Below, piece after piece: positions 1 to 9,877 of a DNA stretch of 64,000 nt; positions within the stretch are counted from its first letter, which is position 1, and each line of letters opens with the position of its first letter. The notes beneath the pieces were generated by a model. That model saw nothing but the letters and a program-made list of their open reading frames with translations, was not told where the DNA came from and made no database searches. Both the position numbers and the translations under genes were made by a program. The stretch covers positions 372,001-436,000 of the forward strand of contig JAGMUV010000036.1 of assembly GCA_020744425.1 (NCBI GenBank), given 5' to 3'. This stretch comes from Dactylonectria macrodidyma (Eukaryota; Ascomycota; Sordariomycetes; Hypocreales; Nectriaceae).

Positions 1-2
1 AG

Positions 3-185
3 GAGTTCCATGAGGAATATTCGGAGGCACCTGGGCCACCGAAGCGATTACAGGCCTGGGTCGACGCGGCTGCTGCGGATACGGACGTACCGGAGCACCC
101 TGACGATAATCGACCGATCAAACTGGGCCGGGGGCCCAAGAAAGCACGACGGAAACGAAGAGTCTTCGTCATCTGGCGATCGTGA
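3..185 (+). CDS. 3' end of a Ty3/Gypsy pol gene (partial, runs off the left edge)
   Basis: This 60-codon open frame ends in TGA at 183-185. It encodes the same C-terminal tail, just after the chromodomain, as the complete pol at 2844-7007, but on the opposite strand. Only the end of the polyprotein is visible; the rest lies left of the window. It is followed by a polypurine tract (about 228-241) and an LTR, the normal order at the 3' end of such an element. Over 3-434 it appears identical to the matching part of the complete copy, so both copies are young or have been homogenised by gene conversion. Confidence 0.9.
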   Translation, partial: EFHEEYSEAPGPPKRLQAWVDAAAADTDVPEHPDDNRPIKLGRGPKKARRKRRVFVIWRS

Positions 186-241
186 GAATCTGACAACTTG
201 CGCTCACGCGGCCGTTTTGAGCGCCTTGAAGAGGGGGGTGA

Positions 242-434
242 TGTGACGGGAGCGTCTGGAGTGCTGGACCCAGGGTGGGGTCGATACGTAACTAGGACGC
301 ACGGGGCAGGCCACAGGGACTATCAACGCGTCTACGCGTCCACGCGCCTGCCCGCTTTCTCTTTCCTCTTCATCGTAGTATTCTCGCAATACAGTGGCAT
401 TACCTCTTGAGTTGATCTCATCTGGCCCGTGACA
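242..434 (+). repeat. 3' LTR of the left Gypsy copy
   Basis: A 193 bp LTR that starts TGTGACGGGAGCG and ends GGCCCGTGACA. It has the same length as the 3' LTR at 2595-2787 and the shared reading frames across both translate identically. It is preceded directly by a purine tract. No target-site duplication can be scored because the 5' end of this element is outside the window. Confidence 0.9.
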
Positions 435-2594
435 ATATACTAGTAAAATAGCAATTTATAATACGCTTCTAAGTCTTTAGAGCACTATTCAAACCACTCG
501 CTTAATTACTAGGCTAGATACGTCTTATAGTAATATAGGGACTGATTTACTACTTATTCTATCTTTTATTTCTTAATTTTTAATATTCTCTTCTAATCCT
601 CTAACCACTATATTAGTATAGTCTATATAATAAAGGGCTCTTTTAAAAGAGTTAAATAGGTTTATTAAAGCCTAATAGTAAACTGCCTGAAGAGAGCTAA
701 GGATAAAATATAAGAGATAAAAGTAATGACTGATTCTAATATAACGTTCTTACTCTAAGAGCTATCTATCTTTAGCTATATATAGCCACTTTTAAATAAA
801 AGCTAATTACTTATATAAAGGAAGATATAAGTACTTAATATTTAGACCAGTATGCTTATAATTTAAGTTATTATTAGTCTTAATAATATTAATAACTTAG
901 TTAAGATAAGGCTCTCTATCTATAGGCTTTATAAATATAATATAATAAAGGAGCTTTTAGTTAATCTTTAGGGGAGGTATAATAGGATTGCTCTTAGTAC
1001 TATAGACTTAGTTAGCTTTACTATCTTCTTTTACTAAGAAGGCTCTTTATTCTTTAAAAAATATATTAGAATAGGCTAAGAATTAGCTTTTAAGAAGATC
1101 AGCTATTATTATATAATAGTAAAAACGAATGAATGAGGCAGCCTATATTTATATAAACTACTCTGGTTATATAGTAATATATAGTTATTATTCTTAATTA
1201 ATGACCTAGCTAACTCCGAAAAGGAAGAATACTATACTTAAGTGACTTAATATATAGACTTAGTCTTTTATAAGTGCTTAAATAAGAATGCTAGAAAGGT
1301 TATTTAATAGAAGAGGAAGCTAATCTACTTAATTAAAGAGATAATAAATAGTACTAAGGCTCTTACTATAGCCTTTAATAATAAGTCTAACTTTATTATA
1401 TACTATTACTAGATTTATTCTTATACTTATACCTATCTTAAGTATTCTCTAAAGAGACTTGCTAAATATAGTATAAATAAGTATAGATAGATAGCTTATT
1501 AGTTTAAAGCGCTTTAAAAGATTATTAAAGTAATAGGATTCTTAGAAGAGGGCTTGCTTAAGATCCGCTAAAACTATCCACTAATGAACTAATATAATAA
1601 AGTAATAGCAGTTAGCCTTTACTATAACTATAATATATTAATAATCTTAATAAAGACTAAGGGCCTAGCTATAGTATTTTATATTATAAATTATATTACT
1701 AAACTGAATATATTAATATAGAAACGCATTATCTTCACTACTAAAGTCCTTTAATAGCTTTATAAATCTAATATACTAAATCATTAGGTATCAGATTCTA
1801 CTAAGTATAATGCTTAGTAGCTAGCTATACTAAACAAAAGCCATCAGTTTCTAATAAGGGCTGCGAACTGAATCTTTTCTAAGAAATAGCTCTTATCTAT
1901 AGAAGTCTGCTACTACTTACTTAACTATTAGACGGACTTTACTAACGTATTATATTAGTCCTTCTTAAATCTGACTGCACTATATTAGGCCATCTTCTGC
2001 TAATAGGAGCACCTTTACTATTAGGCTAGTGTAAAGATAGATGCAGAGGAGCCTCTTAAGATAGTACTCCTTAGAGAAGGCGGCTAGACCCTGTTATACT
2101 TAGATACTTATGCTTATAGAAGTTAGCTTTTAAAAGATCTTTACTTCTATAACTATATATCTATAATTTAATTTATGCGTTACTATAACCCGGATAAGGA
2201 TAAAGCTTATATATCTTTTAATAGGCCCTCTTTAGAATGTTATAACTAAGTATAAATAGTTTAATAACTTCCTAATTATACTATACTAATCTTTTAAGGT
2301 TTTATTAGTAATAATTATATAGATAAATACTTAGTATATTTTAAATAGTACTTTTTAATTCTTATACTTCTATTTCTAAACTAGCTCTAACCTTTAGTAT
2401 AATAACTTTATTCTCTATTTAGCCCTTTTTATACTTTAGAAGGCCTTTCTTTTAAAGAGGCAGAGTGATATTACTAATATCTAGTCAGATTATAAAGTAG
2501 CTCTCTTTCCCTGCTTGCATTTCTATATTTCTAATATCTCCCTTCTTAGAAAGTTAGCTGAAGATATATATAAAGATATAAAGCTCTGGGCTAG
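435..2594. repeat. AT-rich RIP-degraded block
   Basis: About 2.2 kb of strongly AT-rich, TpA-rich DNA with very few CpA or TpG dinucleotides and stop codons in every frame. That composition is the classic outcome of repeat-induced point mutation, which turns CpA into TpA on both strands. It lies between two Gypsy copies that face each other. The original sequence was probably a transposon, but it is too degraded for me to name the family. The Gypsy copies on each side are not degraded, so they arrived later or escaped RIP. No gene is supported here. Confidence 0.8.
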
Positions 2595-2787
2595 TGTCAC
2601 GGGCCAGATGAGATCAACTCAAGAGGTAATGCCACTGTATTGCGAGAATACTACGATGAAGAGGAAAGAGAAAGCGGGCAGGCGCGTGGACGCGTAGACG
2701 CGTTGATAGTCCCTGTGGCCTGCCCCGTGCGTCCTAGTTACGTATCGACCCCACCCTGGGTCCAGCACTCCAGACGCTCCCGTCACA
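2595..2787 (-). repeat. 3' LTR of the Gypsy element
   Basis: A 193 bp LTR, TG..CA ended on the minus strand. It lacks the 2 bp insertion in the purine-rich stretch that the 5' LTR has, and reads C where the 5' LTR has a T near 8865. It appears identical to the LTR at 242-434. Confidence 0.93.
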
Positions 2788-2801
2788 TCACCCCCCTCTT
2801 C
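2788..2801 (-). other. Polypurine tract (plus-strand primer site)
   Basis: On the minus strand the bases just inside the 3' LTR read GAAGAGGGGGGTGA. An uninterrupted purine run touching the LTR is the standard primer for plus-strand DNA synthesis in LTR retrotransposons. The same tract precedes the LTR of the left copy. Confidence 0.8.
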
Positions 2802-2843
2802 AAGGCGCTCAAAACGGCCGCGTGAGCGCAAGTTGTCAGATTC

Positions 2844-5800
2844 TCACGATCGCCAGATGACGAAGACTCTTCGTTTCCGTCGTGCTTTCTTGGGCCCCCG
2901 GCCCAGTTTGATCGGTCGATTATCGTCAGGGTGCTCCGGTACGTCCGTATCCGCAGCAGCCGCGTCGACCCAGGCCTGTAATCGCTTCGGTGGCCCAGGT
3001 GCCTCCGAATATTCCTCATGGAACTCCTTCAGTCGCATCGGTGCGTTCTTGAAGTTTTCGGCAGGGTACCATTCATCGTCGGGGTCGTGTCCGACCCAGT
3101 CTACCCTATACTGGAGCTGTTTGTCGCGCTTATTGTACCGCGACTCCTTGACCTTGTGAACCTCGTACTCTTTAGCGCCGTTGATGACTTCAGGTGGTGG
3201 TGGGTCCTCATCCTGCCCTGGCATAGGATTGTCGGGATAACGCCGCAACCGATCCGCGTGTAGAGTTGGGTTTATGTGCCACGAGGAGGGTAAGTCCAGG
3301 CGGTATGAATGCCCGACTTGTTCCACAATAGTCCATGGCCCTCTCTTCCTCCAGTCTAACGCCTGGCTAGGTCTTGTACTCGTAAGTCCGCGCATGTCGA
3401 CCCAGACTTTGTCCCCAACTGTAAAATCCGGTTCCCGGCGCTTCTTGTTAGCTTGGCGGATCTGCTGTTCCTGCGCCTGGTGGAGATTCTGCCTAGCAAC
3501 TTTGATGGAGTCCGCAATCCGCTTGGCATACTGCTGGGCATCCTCCCTCGACAAACGTTCAGCTTTTGTTTTGCAGCCCTCAAGGTCGGTTCTCTTATCC
3601 CAGTCGAGTTGGGATCGGGGCAAGTGGCCGAGTAACAGTCTCACCGGTTCCATACCCAGTGACTCGTGGTAGAGATTCATCTGCGCATAGTCCATCGACG
3701 GTAGTAGTTCACTCCAGTCGTCTTGGTAATGGTTGATAAACGGTCGTAGTCGGTGGTTCAAGTACTGGTTGTAGATCTCAGTGTTCCCGTCTGTCTGGGG
3801 GTGCTCTGCTGTGCTCAGTTTCTGCTTCACTCCGATAAGCTTGCATAGCTCATCCATGAAGGCGGCGATAAACTGTGGTCCTCGGTCTGACGTCACCGTC
3901 TCCGGCACCCCAAAAACACGGTAGACGTGGTGGTAGTACATATACGCAACGTCCTTCGCTGTCACCGTCCGGTAGCAAGGTATAGAAAAAGCGATCTTGC
4001 TGAGCCGATCAATAACTACCCACACGCAGTCGTATCCGTTCTTGTCCTTAGGCATGTAATGGAAGTCTGTTGTAACATGCTGCCATATCCGGTGTGGGAC
4101 TTCCAATGGGTGTAACAATCCGGGGGTCTTGTCTCTATTGGCGTGAGCTCTTCCACACGGCTTACAATTTGCCCGGAACCGATCGACGTCGGCCGATAAG
4201 CCCGGCCACCAGAACCTCTCGGCAACCAATCTGACGGTTTTGTTGCGTCCCGGGTGGGCTACATTGAGCTTGCAGTGGTTCTCCTTAATGACCAGCGTTC
4301 GGAGAACACCGTCGTCCGGAACAAAAATGCGCTGGTTCCGGCAGACCACCCCTTCGTTCATCGTCCAACCATCGGCCTTCTTCTCTGCATTCTCTCGGTA
4401 GGGCTGTGATTGGGGAGAGGCCCTATTAGCCCGGAGGACGGCGTCAAGCAGCTGCCATCCCTCCGGCGCCCGGATAGCCTCTCTTCCGGAGCTGACCGAG
4501 GACTCGACAGCTTCGGCCCCGATCAATGCCACCTCTGGTCCTTCCCCGGAATCGGGCTCGGTACAGGGACCGCCCATGATCTCATAGTCAATAGAACTAA
4601 TCACCAGGTCCTGACTCAGTAGTACCCTGTTCCACGCAGCTTCTCGTCGCGCCTTCTGCGTAGCCAATTCGGACGACTTCCGAGACAGAGCATCCGCTAC
4701 AATGTTCTCTCGCCCCGGACGGTAGGTGATCTTGAAGTCATAAGGCGCCAAGTCGTCCGCCCACCGCGCTTGCCTGCCATTAAGGCGTTGTTTCGTCGAG
4801 AAGTACTCGAGGGCTTTGTGGTCAGTAATAACTAGGAATTGCCGTTGGAGCCCCAAGAGCTCGGCGTTCCATTCCTTCAAGGCCAATACCACCGCGAGCA
4901 TCTCCTGGTCGTGAATCGGGTAACGCATCTCCGCGTCGTTCATCGTCTTGGAGAAGAAAGCTACGGGGTGCCAGTCCCCGTCTTCGCTCTTCTGGGTTAG
5001 TACTGCAGCCACCACACCTCCCGACGCGTCGGTCTCGACGATCGTATCACGGAGAGGGTCGTACCAGGCCCGGCACGGGGCCGACGAAATCGCCAACTTC
5101 ATAGCCTTCATCGCGGTCGTCTCCTCTTCAGTCCACCTCCATGGGATCCCCTTCTTCGTCAACAGTGTAAGCGGTCGCGCTATCCGACTGTAAAACTCGA
5201 CGAACTTTCGGTAGAAGTTGCAAAACCCAAGGAAGGCCTGTACTCCCCGTACGTTTGTTGGTTCTTCCCAGTCTATAATGGCCTTCATCTTTTTCGGGTC
5301 CATCCGGATCCCGTTTGTCGTAATTATAAAGCCCAGGAACTCCGTCTCTGTAACATAGAATTCTGACTTGTCGATGTCTGCCTGCAACCCTGCTGCGACC
5401 AGTCGTTCCAAGACTGCATTAACGTGCGCTTCGTGGTCCTTGACGTTTTCTGAGTAAATGAGAATGTCGTCGATGTATGCCGTGCAGCAGACGTCTAGGA
5501 GATCCATCAGGACGTGGTTGATGTAAGCTTGGAAGTGCGAAGGGCCGTTGGTCAGACCAAACGGTACCACCTTATACTTGTAGGTGCCATACCGAGTCTT
5601 GAAGGCTGTGAGATCCTCGGATTCCGGGGACATCCGCATCCGATAGAAGGCCTGTCGGATGTCGAGTTTCGTAAATACTTTTGCCTTTGCCAGCCTCGAC
5701 TGGGTTTCTTCTATCAGGGGTGGTGCACAATGTTCCTTCGCCGTCAACTCGTTGAGCTTCCTGTAGTCCACACAGAAACGCCATCCGCCGTTCTTCTTTT

Positions 5801-7007
5801 TTGCAAACAGGACTGGTGATGCGTATGGCGCGTCACCTGCCGGTACGATAAATCCTTTCTGCAGGTGCTCCTCGATATAGTTCCTCATCACCTCTAGCTG
5901 TTCGAGGCTCAACTTGTACATTGGCGGGACCTTCCGACTGTCGGGGATTGGCTCTTTCAATTCCAGCTTCATGTCAACGCCTGGCCGGTGGGGTGGCAAG
6001 GCGTCAGACTCAGCCTTGGAGAAGGCATGTCGCAGGTGTAAGTGCTGTCGAGGCAACTTCGACTCTACCTTCTCCCTCAATTCGGGCGTATCTTTACGAA
6101 GGTTCTCCCCTCCGGCTTCTCTCCGTTCTAGTCGTTCTTCGATAATCTTGTCGATCTCCTGGAGGGTGACTTCACCGATCCATTCGGTGTCCTCCTGCTT
6201 GACCACCCTCTCCTGCCACCTGCTGGCACTAACGATACTGATTTCGATTGTGACTCCCTCAGTATCAATCATTGGTCGCCGTGGCAGGTCGGCTTGGATC
6301 ATCGCTAGCTCGGTATTGAAGTCCCTCATCGGGAGAGAGGGTGCCGTATCCCTCAATGCCCTGTCCATCTTAGCCATGTTCTCTTTGGCGTCATCCGACC
6401 ATTGCCTCCTTGGCGGGCGATCTCCCCTCCTAAGGATCCGATCCTCGCGGGCCTTCTTTCGTTCTGCGCTCAGTTGGTTGCGTCGTTCCATGTCGGCCTG
6501 GTCCGCTGGCCTTGAACAGCGAGGGCCCTTCAACGAAGACATTGGTATCACAATATCGCTACTAGGGTAATCCTTCGGCCTGTCGTCAGGCCATCGTAGG
6601 CGGCGATGTTTGGCAGAGATTTCCACGTCGTGCTTCTCGAACCACTTCCTCCCAATGATCAGGTCCTGATGCATCCCGAGTTCCAACATCGGACAATTTG
6701 GCTGTCGTCTGCCATCTATATCTAGCGTTGCCACCGTGATGTGGGTAATCCGTTGTCGTCCGCCCTTGTATCCCTTGACGGCGAGTCCCCGCCCCGGGAT
6801 TAGGATTCGACGGCTCTGCAGTTGTTGGTGCATCCTTAGGGCTAGATCCTTATTCACAAAGACATAACCATCCGCTCCGGTATCACATAGACCTTTAACT
6901 TTAATTGCCAACCCTGAACTTGCTATCGTACAGGGACGGTAGAGCTTCTCCCCGCCGAGTAGTTCATCCATGTTGATCGAGCCCTCGTCAAAGATCAGTG
7001 ACTGCAA
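2844..7007 (-). CDS. pol: Gypsy pol polyprotein (PR-RT-RNaseH-IN-chromodomain)
   Basis: A 1387-codon open frame. Visible domains, numbered from the TTG at 7007: aspartic protease with DTGA (42-45); reverse transcriptase with YIDD (511-514); RNase H with ETDAS (about 658-662) and a TDH motif (about 728-730); integrase zinc site with His 911 and 918 and Cys 948 and 951; integrase core Asp 981, Asp 1041, Glu 1077; chromodomain at about 1270-1330. The chromodomain probably directs integration to methylated-histone chromatin, as known for chromoviruses. The first in-frame ATG is at 6971. The frame is open upstream into the end of gag in the -1 frame, so expression by frameshifting or by re-initiation are both possible. 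No inactivating change is seen. Confidence 0.95.
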   Translation of the reverse strand: MQSLIFDEGSINMDELLGGEKLYRPCTIASSGLAIKVKGLCDTGADGYVFVNKDLALRMHQQLQSRRILIPGRGLAVKGYKGGRQRITHITVATLDIDGRRQPNCPMLELGMHQDLIIGRKWFEKHDVEISAKHRRLRWPDDRPKDYPSSDIVIPMSSLKGPRCSRPADQADMERRNQLSAERKKAREDRILRRGDRPPRRQWSDDAKENMAKMDRALRDTAPSLPMRDFNTELAMIQADLPRRPMIDTEGVTIEISIVSASRWQERVVKQEDTEWIGEVTLQEIDKIIEERLERREAGGENLRKDTPELREKVESKLPRQHLHLRHAFSKAESDALPPHRPGVDMKLELKEPIPDSRKVPPMYKLSLEQLEVMRNYIEEHLQKGFIVPAGDAPYASPVLFAKKKNGGWRFCVDYRKLNELTAKEHCAPPLIEETQSRLAKAKVFTKLDIRQAFYRMRMSPESEDLTAFKTRYGTYKYKVVPFGLTNGPSHFQAYINHVLMDLLDVCCTAYIDDILIYSENVKDHEAHVNAVLERLVAAGLQADIDKSEFYVTETEFLGFIITTNGIRMDPKKMKAIIDWEEPTNVRGVQAFLGFCNFYRKFVEFYSRIARPLTLLTKKGIPWRWTEEETTAMKAMKLAISSAPCRAWYDPLRDTIVETDASGGVVAAVLTQKSEDGDWHPVAFFSKTMNDAEMRYPIHDQEMLAVVLALKEWNAELLGLQRQFLVITDHKALEYFSTKQRLNGRQARWADDLAPYDFKITYRPGRENIVADALSRKSSELATQKARREAAWNRVLLSQDLVISSIDYEIMGGPCTEPDSGEGPEVALIGAEAVESSVSSGREAIRAPEGWQLLDAVLRANRASPQSQPYRENAEKKADGWTMNEGVVCRNQRIFVPDDGVLRTLVIKENHCKLNVAHPGRNKTVRLVAERFWWPGLSADVDRFRANCKPCGRAHANRDKTPGLLHPLEVPHRIWQHVTTDFHYMPKDKNGYDCVWVVIDRLSKIAFSIPCYRTVTAKDVAYMYYHHVYRVFGVPETVTSDRGPQFIAAFMDELCKLIGVKQKLSTAEHPQTDGNTEIYNQYLNHRLRPFINHYQDDWSELLPSMDYAQMNLYHESLGMEPVRLLLGHLPRSQLDWDKRTDLEGCKTKAERLSREDAQQYAKRIADSIKVARQNLHQAQEQQIRQANKKRREPDFTVGDKVWVDMRGLTSTRPSQALDWRKRGPWTIVEQVGHSYRLDLPSSWHINPTLHADRLRRYPDNPMPGQDEDPPPPEVINGAKEYEVHKVKESRYNKRDKQLQYRVDWVGHDPDDEWYPAENFKNAPMRLKEFHEEYSEAPGPPKRLQAWVDAAAADTDVPEHPDDNRPIKLGRGPKKARRKRRVFVIWRS

Positions 7008-7033
7008 TTCAGGTCCTAGAGAGGAGACTTCCC

Positions 7034-8527
7034 CTAGGACTCGTCTTTTTCCGACTCGGAGGACGACTCATCTGATTCATCAGGGATCGCAATAGTAATC
7101 GTCCGCCCTGCCTTCTTAGCCTTGGCACGAACTTCGTTCACTTCGCCCCCCTCCGGACACTCCTGGTGGGTATGGCCGACTTTCTTGCACTTGAAGCACT
7201 TCCTTTCTTCGGCTAGCTTGCGAACCTCTGGGTCCTTGAAAGTCCATTTGCCGTCAATCTTAGTCTTCGAGTACTTGGGTGTTGAAGTTGCCGACTTCTT
7301 GGTGTCCTTCTTCCCAGTGGCAGCACCATCGCTCTTGCTGGTCTGTAACTTGCTGGTCCTCTTGCTGTCCTTCTTCGTTAAGGTCTTCGCATAGGCCTCT
7401 TCCACTACCGCGATGTCGCCAAGCGCTGCCGCAAAGGTGTCGAAGCTTACCTCTTCGGCAAAGCGCTGCGTAGCCACAGTACGTTTCATCTCCACTGGCA
7501 CTTTGTCATAGAGCTCTTCCTTCCAATCTCTTTTGGGGATCTTAGCGTCGTTCGCTGTAGCCAAGAACTTGACGTAGAAGCTACGCCAGCTACCATTGGT
7601 ATAGTATCTCAAGGCCTTGAACTCCTCTCGCGCCTTGATCTTCTTGTTCTTGTCCCGGAAGAGGGTCGTCAGGGCTTGGAAGACATCTTCAGCGGTCTCG
7701 AAGGTGTCTTCCTCCGCGTTCTCGGGCATGCGGGGGCGTAAATAGGCAGCCGCGATACCCTTACAACGACCGAAAATATAATATACCTTGTCCTCCTCTT
7801 CAGGGTAGTCTCGTGGGCCGTCGCGTCGCAGCTTGCGTCTGGCCTTGATGAGCCAGTCTTCGAAGTCCGGTTCCTTGCCATCATCGAGCTCGGGTGGGTC
7901 ACTCTCCCGCTTCCGGCGCAGCTTGGTCTCGGCCGTTGTCTCGCTCCCGAGAGGCGTGTCTTCGCGGAGAGGGACAGTATGATGTGCCGCTTTCAACCGT
8001 GCCAGTTCCTTATTGATCCGTGCCACCTCGGCGTGGGCCATCGCTTCGGCCTCAATTGCCTCATTGTGCTCTTTAATGAGTCGCTCGGTCGTCTCGACGT
8101 GCTTATTGTGCAGCTCGATAAGCTCGTCTCGCTGCCCTCTGATTGCCAATTGCTCGGCAAAATTGCGAATTATCGAGGCTCGCACCTCAGGGTATTTCTG
8201 GACCATCGATTCGATATTGTCGGCATCGATCGGGAGGTTCCTGAATCTCCCGTCCTGGTCTTTCACGTAGACTGTGAATCGGCCGTTGTCCGTGATCTCG
8301 CAGGTTCGAGCGTTCAAATCTTCTTCGATAGAATCTGCTGCGAGTCGCGCGAAAGGTCTGATAGATATCCCTTCGTCGTCTTCTGTATTGGTAGTCCCTT
8401 CGCTGTCCTCGTCTACGGACTCAGCGAGGTACTGCTGGACCTGCTGATAAAAGGCGCTCTCTTGGCGTGCCTTATCGATGCCCTCTTTGTCAGCGCTCCA
8501 CGCGCCCAACTCAGAGCTCCTGGTCAT
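7034..8527 (-). CDS. gag: Gypsy gag protein with CCHC zinc knuckle
   Basis: A 497-aa open frame starting at an ATG (8527). It contains a charged, probably coiled-coil stretch (about 132-182), a capsid-like central region, a Lys/Ser/Thr-rich linker (about 380-425) and one CX2CX4HX4C knuckle at 444-457 (CFKC..GH..EC) for RNA binding. The C terminus is very acidic and Ser-rich. It ends 26 nt before the TTG of pol and 62 nt before pol's first ATG. It should form the virus-like particle that packages the element RNA. Confidence 0.92.
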   Translation of the reverse strand: MTRSSELGAWSADKEGIDKARQESAFYQQVQQYLAESVDEDSEGTTNTEDDEGISIRPFARLAADSIEEDLNARTCEITDNGRFTVYVKDQDGRFRNLPIDADNIESMVQKYPEVRASIIRNFAEQLAIRGQRDELIELHNKHVETTERLIKEHNEAIEAEAMAHAEVARINKELARLKAAHHTVPLREDTPLGSETTAETKLRRKRESDPPELDDGKEPDFEDWLIKARRKLRRDGPRDYPEEEDKVYYIFGRCKGIAAAYLRPRMPENAEEDTFETAEDVFQALTTLFRDKNKKIKAREEFKALRYYTNGSWRSFYVKFLATANDAKIPKRDWKEELYDKVPVEMKRTVATQRFAEEVSFDTFAAALGDIAVVEEAYAKTLTKKDSKRTSKLQTSKSDGAATGKKDTKKSATSTPKYSKTKIDGKWTFKDPEVRKLAEERKCFKCKKVGHTHQECPEGGEVNEVRAKAKKAGRTITIAIPDESDESSSESEKDES

Positions 8528-8684
8528 GTCGACTACTGATTGGTTCCAGTCAACGGTGGTTTGCTGTTCGTACCTGCGTCTCGCTGCAGGTAGGCGGATC
8601 TATAGTCGGATCCGACGCGACGATTAACCTCGCACTGACGCGCGTCAGAGTTAATCAAGATGTAGATGGAAAGAATAAAAGGCG

Positions 8685-8694
8685 ATCGTAGTAT
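8685..8694 (-). other. Candidate self-priming primer-binding site
   Basis: Two bases inside the 5' LTR the minus strand reads ATACTACGAT. This is exactly complementary to ATCGTAGTAT inside the LTR itself (plus-strand 8750-8759). The geometry is that of Tf1/sushi-type elements, where the 5' end of the mRNA folds back and primes minus-strand synthesis in place of a tRNA. If right, the transcript starts near 8759 and R-U5 is about 63 nt. I found no obvious tRNA 3'-end complement here, but did not search exhaustively. Confidence 0.6.
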
Positions 8695-8696
8695 AA

Positions 8697-8891
8697 TGTC
8701 ACGGGCCAGATGAGATCAACTCAAGAGGTAATGCCACTGTATTGCGAGAATACTACGATGAAGAGGAAAGAGAGAAAGCGGGCAGGCGCGTGGACGCGTA
8801 GACGCGTTGATAGTCCCTGTGGCCTGCCCCGTGCGTCCTAGTTACGTATCGACCCCACCCTGGGTTCAGCACTCCAGACGCTCCCGTCACA
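8697..8891 (-). repeat. 5' LTR of the Gypsy element
   Basis: A 195 bp LTR, TGTGACGGG..GTGACA on the minus strand. It differs from the 3' LTR by an extra AG/GA dinucleotide in the purine-rich stretch near 8771 and one transition near 8865. LTRs are identical at insertion, so these changes arose afterwards or by conversion with another copy. Confidence 0.93.
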
Positions 8892-9106
8892 GCTCGCTTG
8901 TTTGCGCCGCTCGCTTATCATATACGTTAGTGTGTAAATAGCTTAAGTAGTAGTAGTAGATTTATTACGCCCGGGAGAACGGATGTCATAGGGCCATGGA
9001 ACACGCTATGCTATTTACATTTCTGCCACCTTCAATCCTGACCACAAGCTAATTCAATATACCGAGCCGTCATCGAAGAGCCATAGGTAAATCAGAGGAT
9101 CCGAGG

Positions 9107-9221
9107 TGTCAAACGATATTCCGCCCCAGCCGAGGAGGCGTCCCGACCCACTTGGATACCATTCTTGTGTATATAACTGGGACCTTCGTCCTCTTGACTC
9201 GAGCAGTGATTAAGGCCAATT
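9107..9221 (+). repeat. Dispersed repeat, copy 1 (LTR-like)
   Basis: 115 bp that match 32517-32631 in the same orientation with only scattered substitutions. It starts TGTCAAACG, holds a TATA-type motif (TGTATATAACT) and a pyrimidine-rich stretch; weaker similarity continues about 40 bp further right. The TATA position and TG start suggest part of an LTR promoter. No target-site duplication was found, so the exact ends are uncertain. The flanks (8892-9106 and 9222-9600) show nothing else I can name. Confidence 0.6.
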
Positions 9222-9685
9222 TGACTCTCTACAACCCTCACATTCATGACATCTTTCCATTTACATGTGACACGAGGGACGTTCCGAAAGGCATTGGCGG
9301 GCCCGCAGGGACCGGTCTCCTGTTCTCAACAGGTCCATGGGTTTTGCTACCCTTCGCCACTTGGTCCCTTGGACGCCTTAGCTTGGGTCGTGACATTAAA
9401 AAAGTAAATTTATTTATAAAAGAATTTCTATATACTCAAAATAATTATATAAGAAATCTATGTCATCTAATATAGATATATATTAGTAGATCCTATCTAT
9501 TTGTCATTTTTTCTTTTTTATATATATCACATAGCAGGTTTTATTACTATAAAACTGCATTTTTCTTCCTCTTTGCCCCACTTTTCTCCATTTTTACACC
9601 AAAAATGGGTGTTCCAGCTTTTTCAGCATGTTCCAGATTTTTCTGCCCTACTAAGTGGCTCGCCCACTTAGTAAGACCGTACGGG

Positions 9686-9694
9686 TATTTAAAT
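9686..9694 (+). promoter_or_regulatory. TATA-like box upstream of the mannosyltransferase
   Basis: TATTTAAAT lies 184 bp upstream of the chosen start codon at 9878, a plausible distance for a fungal promoter with a 5' leader. No experimental support. Confidence 0.3.
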
Positions 9695-9877
9695 GGGACA
9701 GTGTTATCCGTCCCCCTTCGAGCAACCAATGGAGTCGCTGTTGGTTGTCGTCAATTCTTCCCTTCAACCATTCCCCTACCCCACCTCCGTGTCCTCCGTG
9801 AGCAGCGGTTGCAGCTCTATCCTGCAGCTCTGCTCTGTCATGATCTTCTATGGCAGACCTCACTGAGACAGACAGCC

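Larger units (their letters stand above)
2595..8891 (-). mobile_element. Full-length Ty3/Gypsy chromovirus (LTR retrotransposon)
   Basis: A 6.3 kb element on the minus strand with this order: 5' LTR (8697-8891), primer-binding site, gag (7034-8527), pol (2844-7007), polypurine tract, 3' LTR (2595-2787). Gag and Pol are both uninterrupted. Domain order protease, reverse transcriptase, RNase H, integrase, chromodomain places it in the chromovirus branch of Ty3/Gypsy. Flanking bases are GCTAG on the left (2590-2594) and GCTCG on the right (8892-8896), an imperfect 5 bp target-site duplication. The LTRs differ by one transition and one 2 bp indel. It is probably recent and possibly still able to move; that is inference. 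Confidence 0.93.

Noticed and set aside
204..410. Short frames within the Gypsy LTRs (repeated at 2619-2831)
   Set aside because: They lie across non-coding LTR sequence and recur only because the LTR is repeated.
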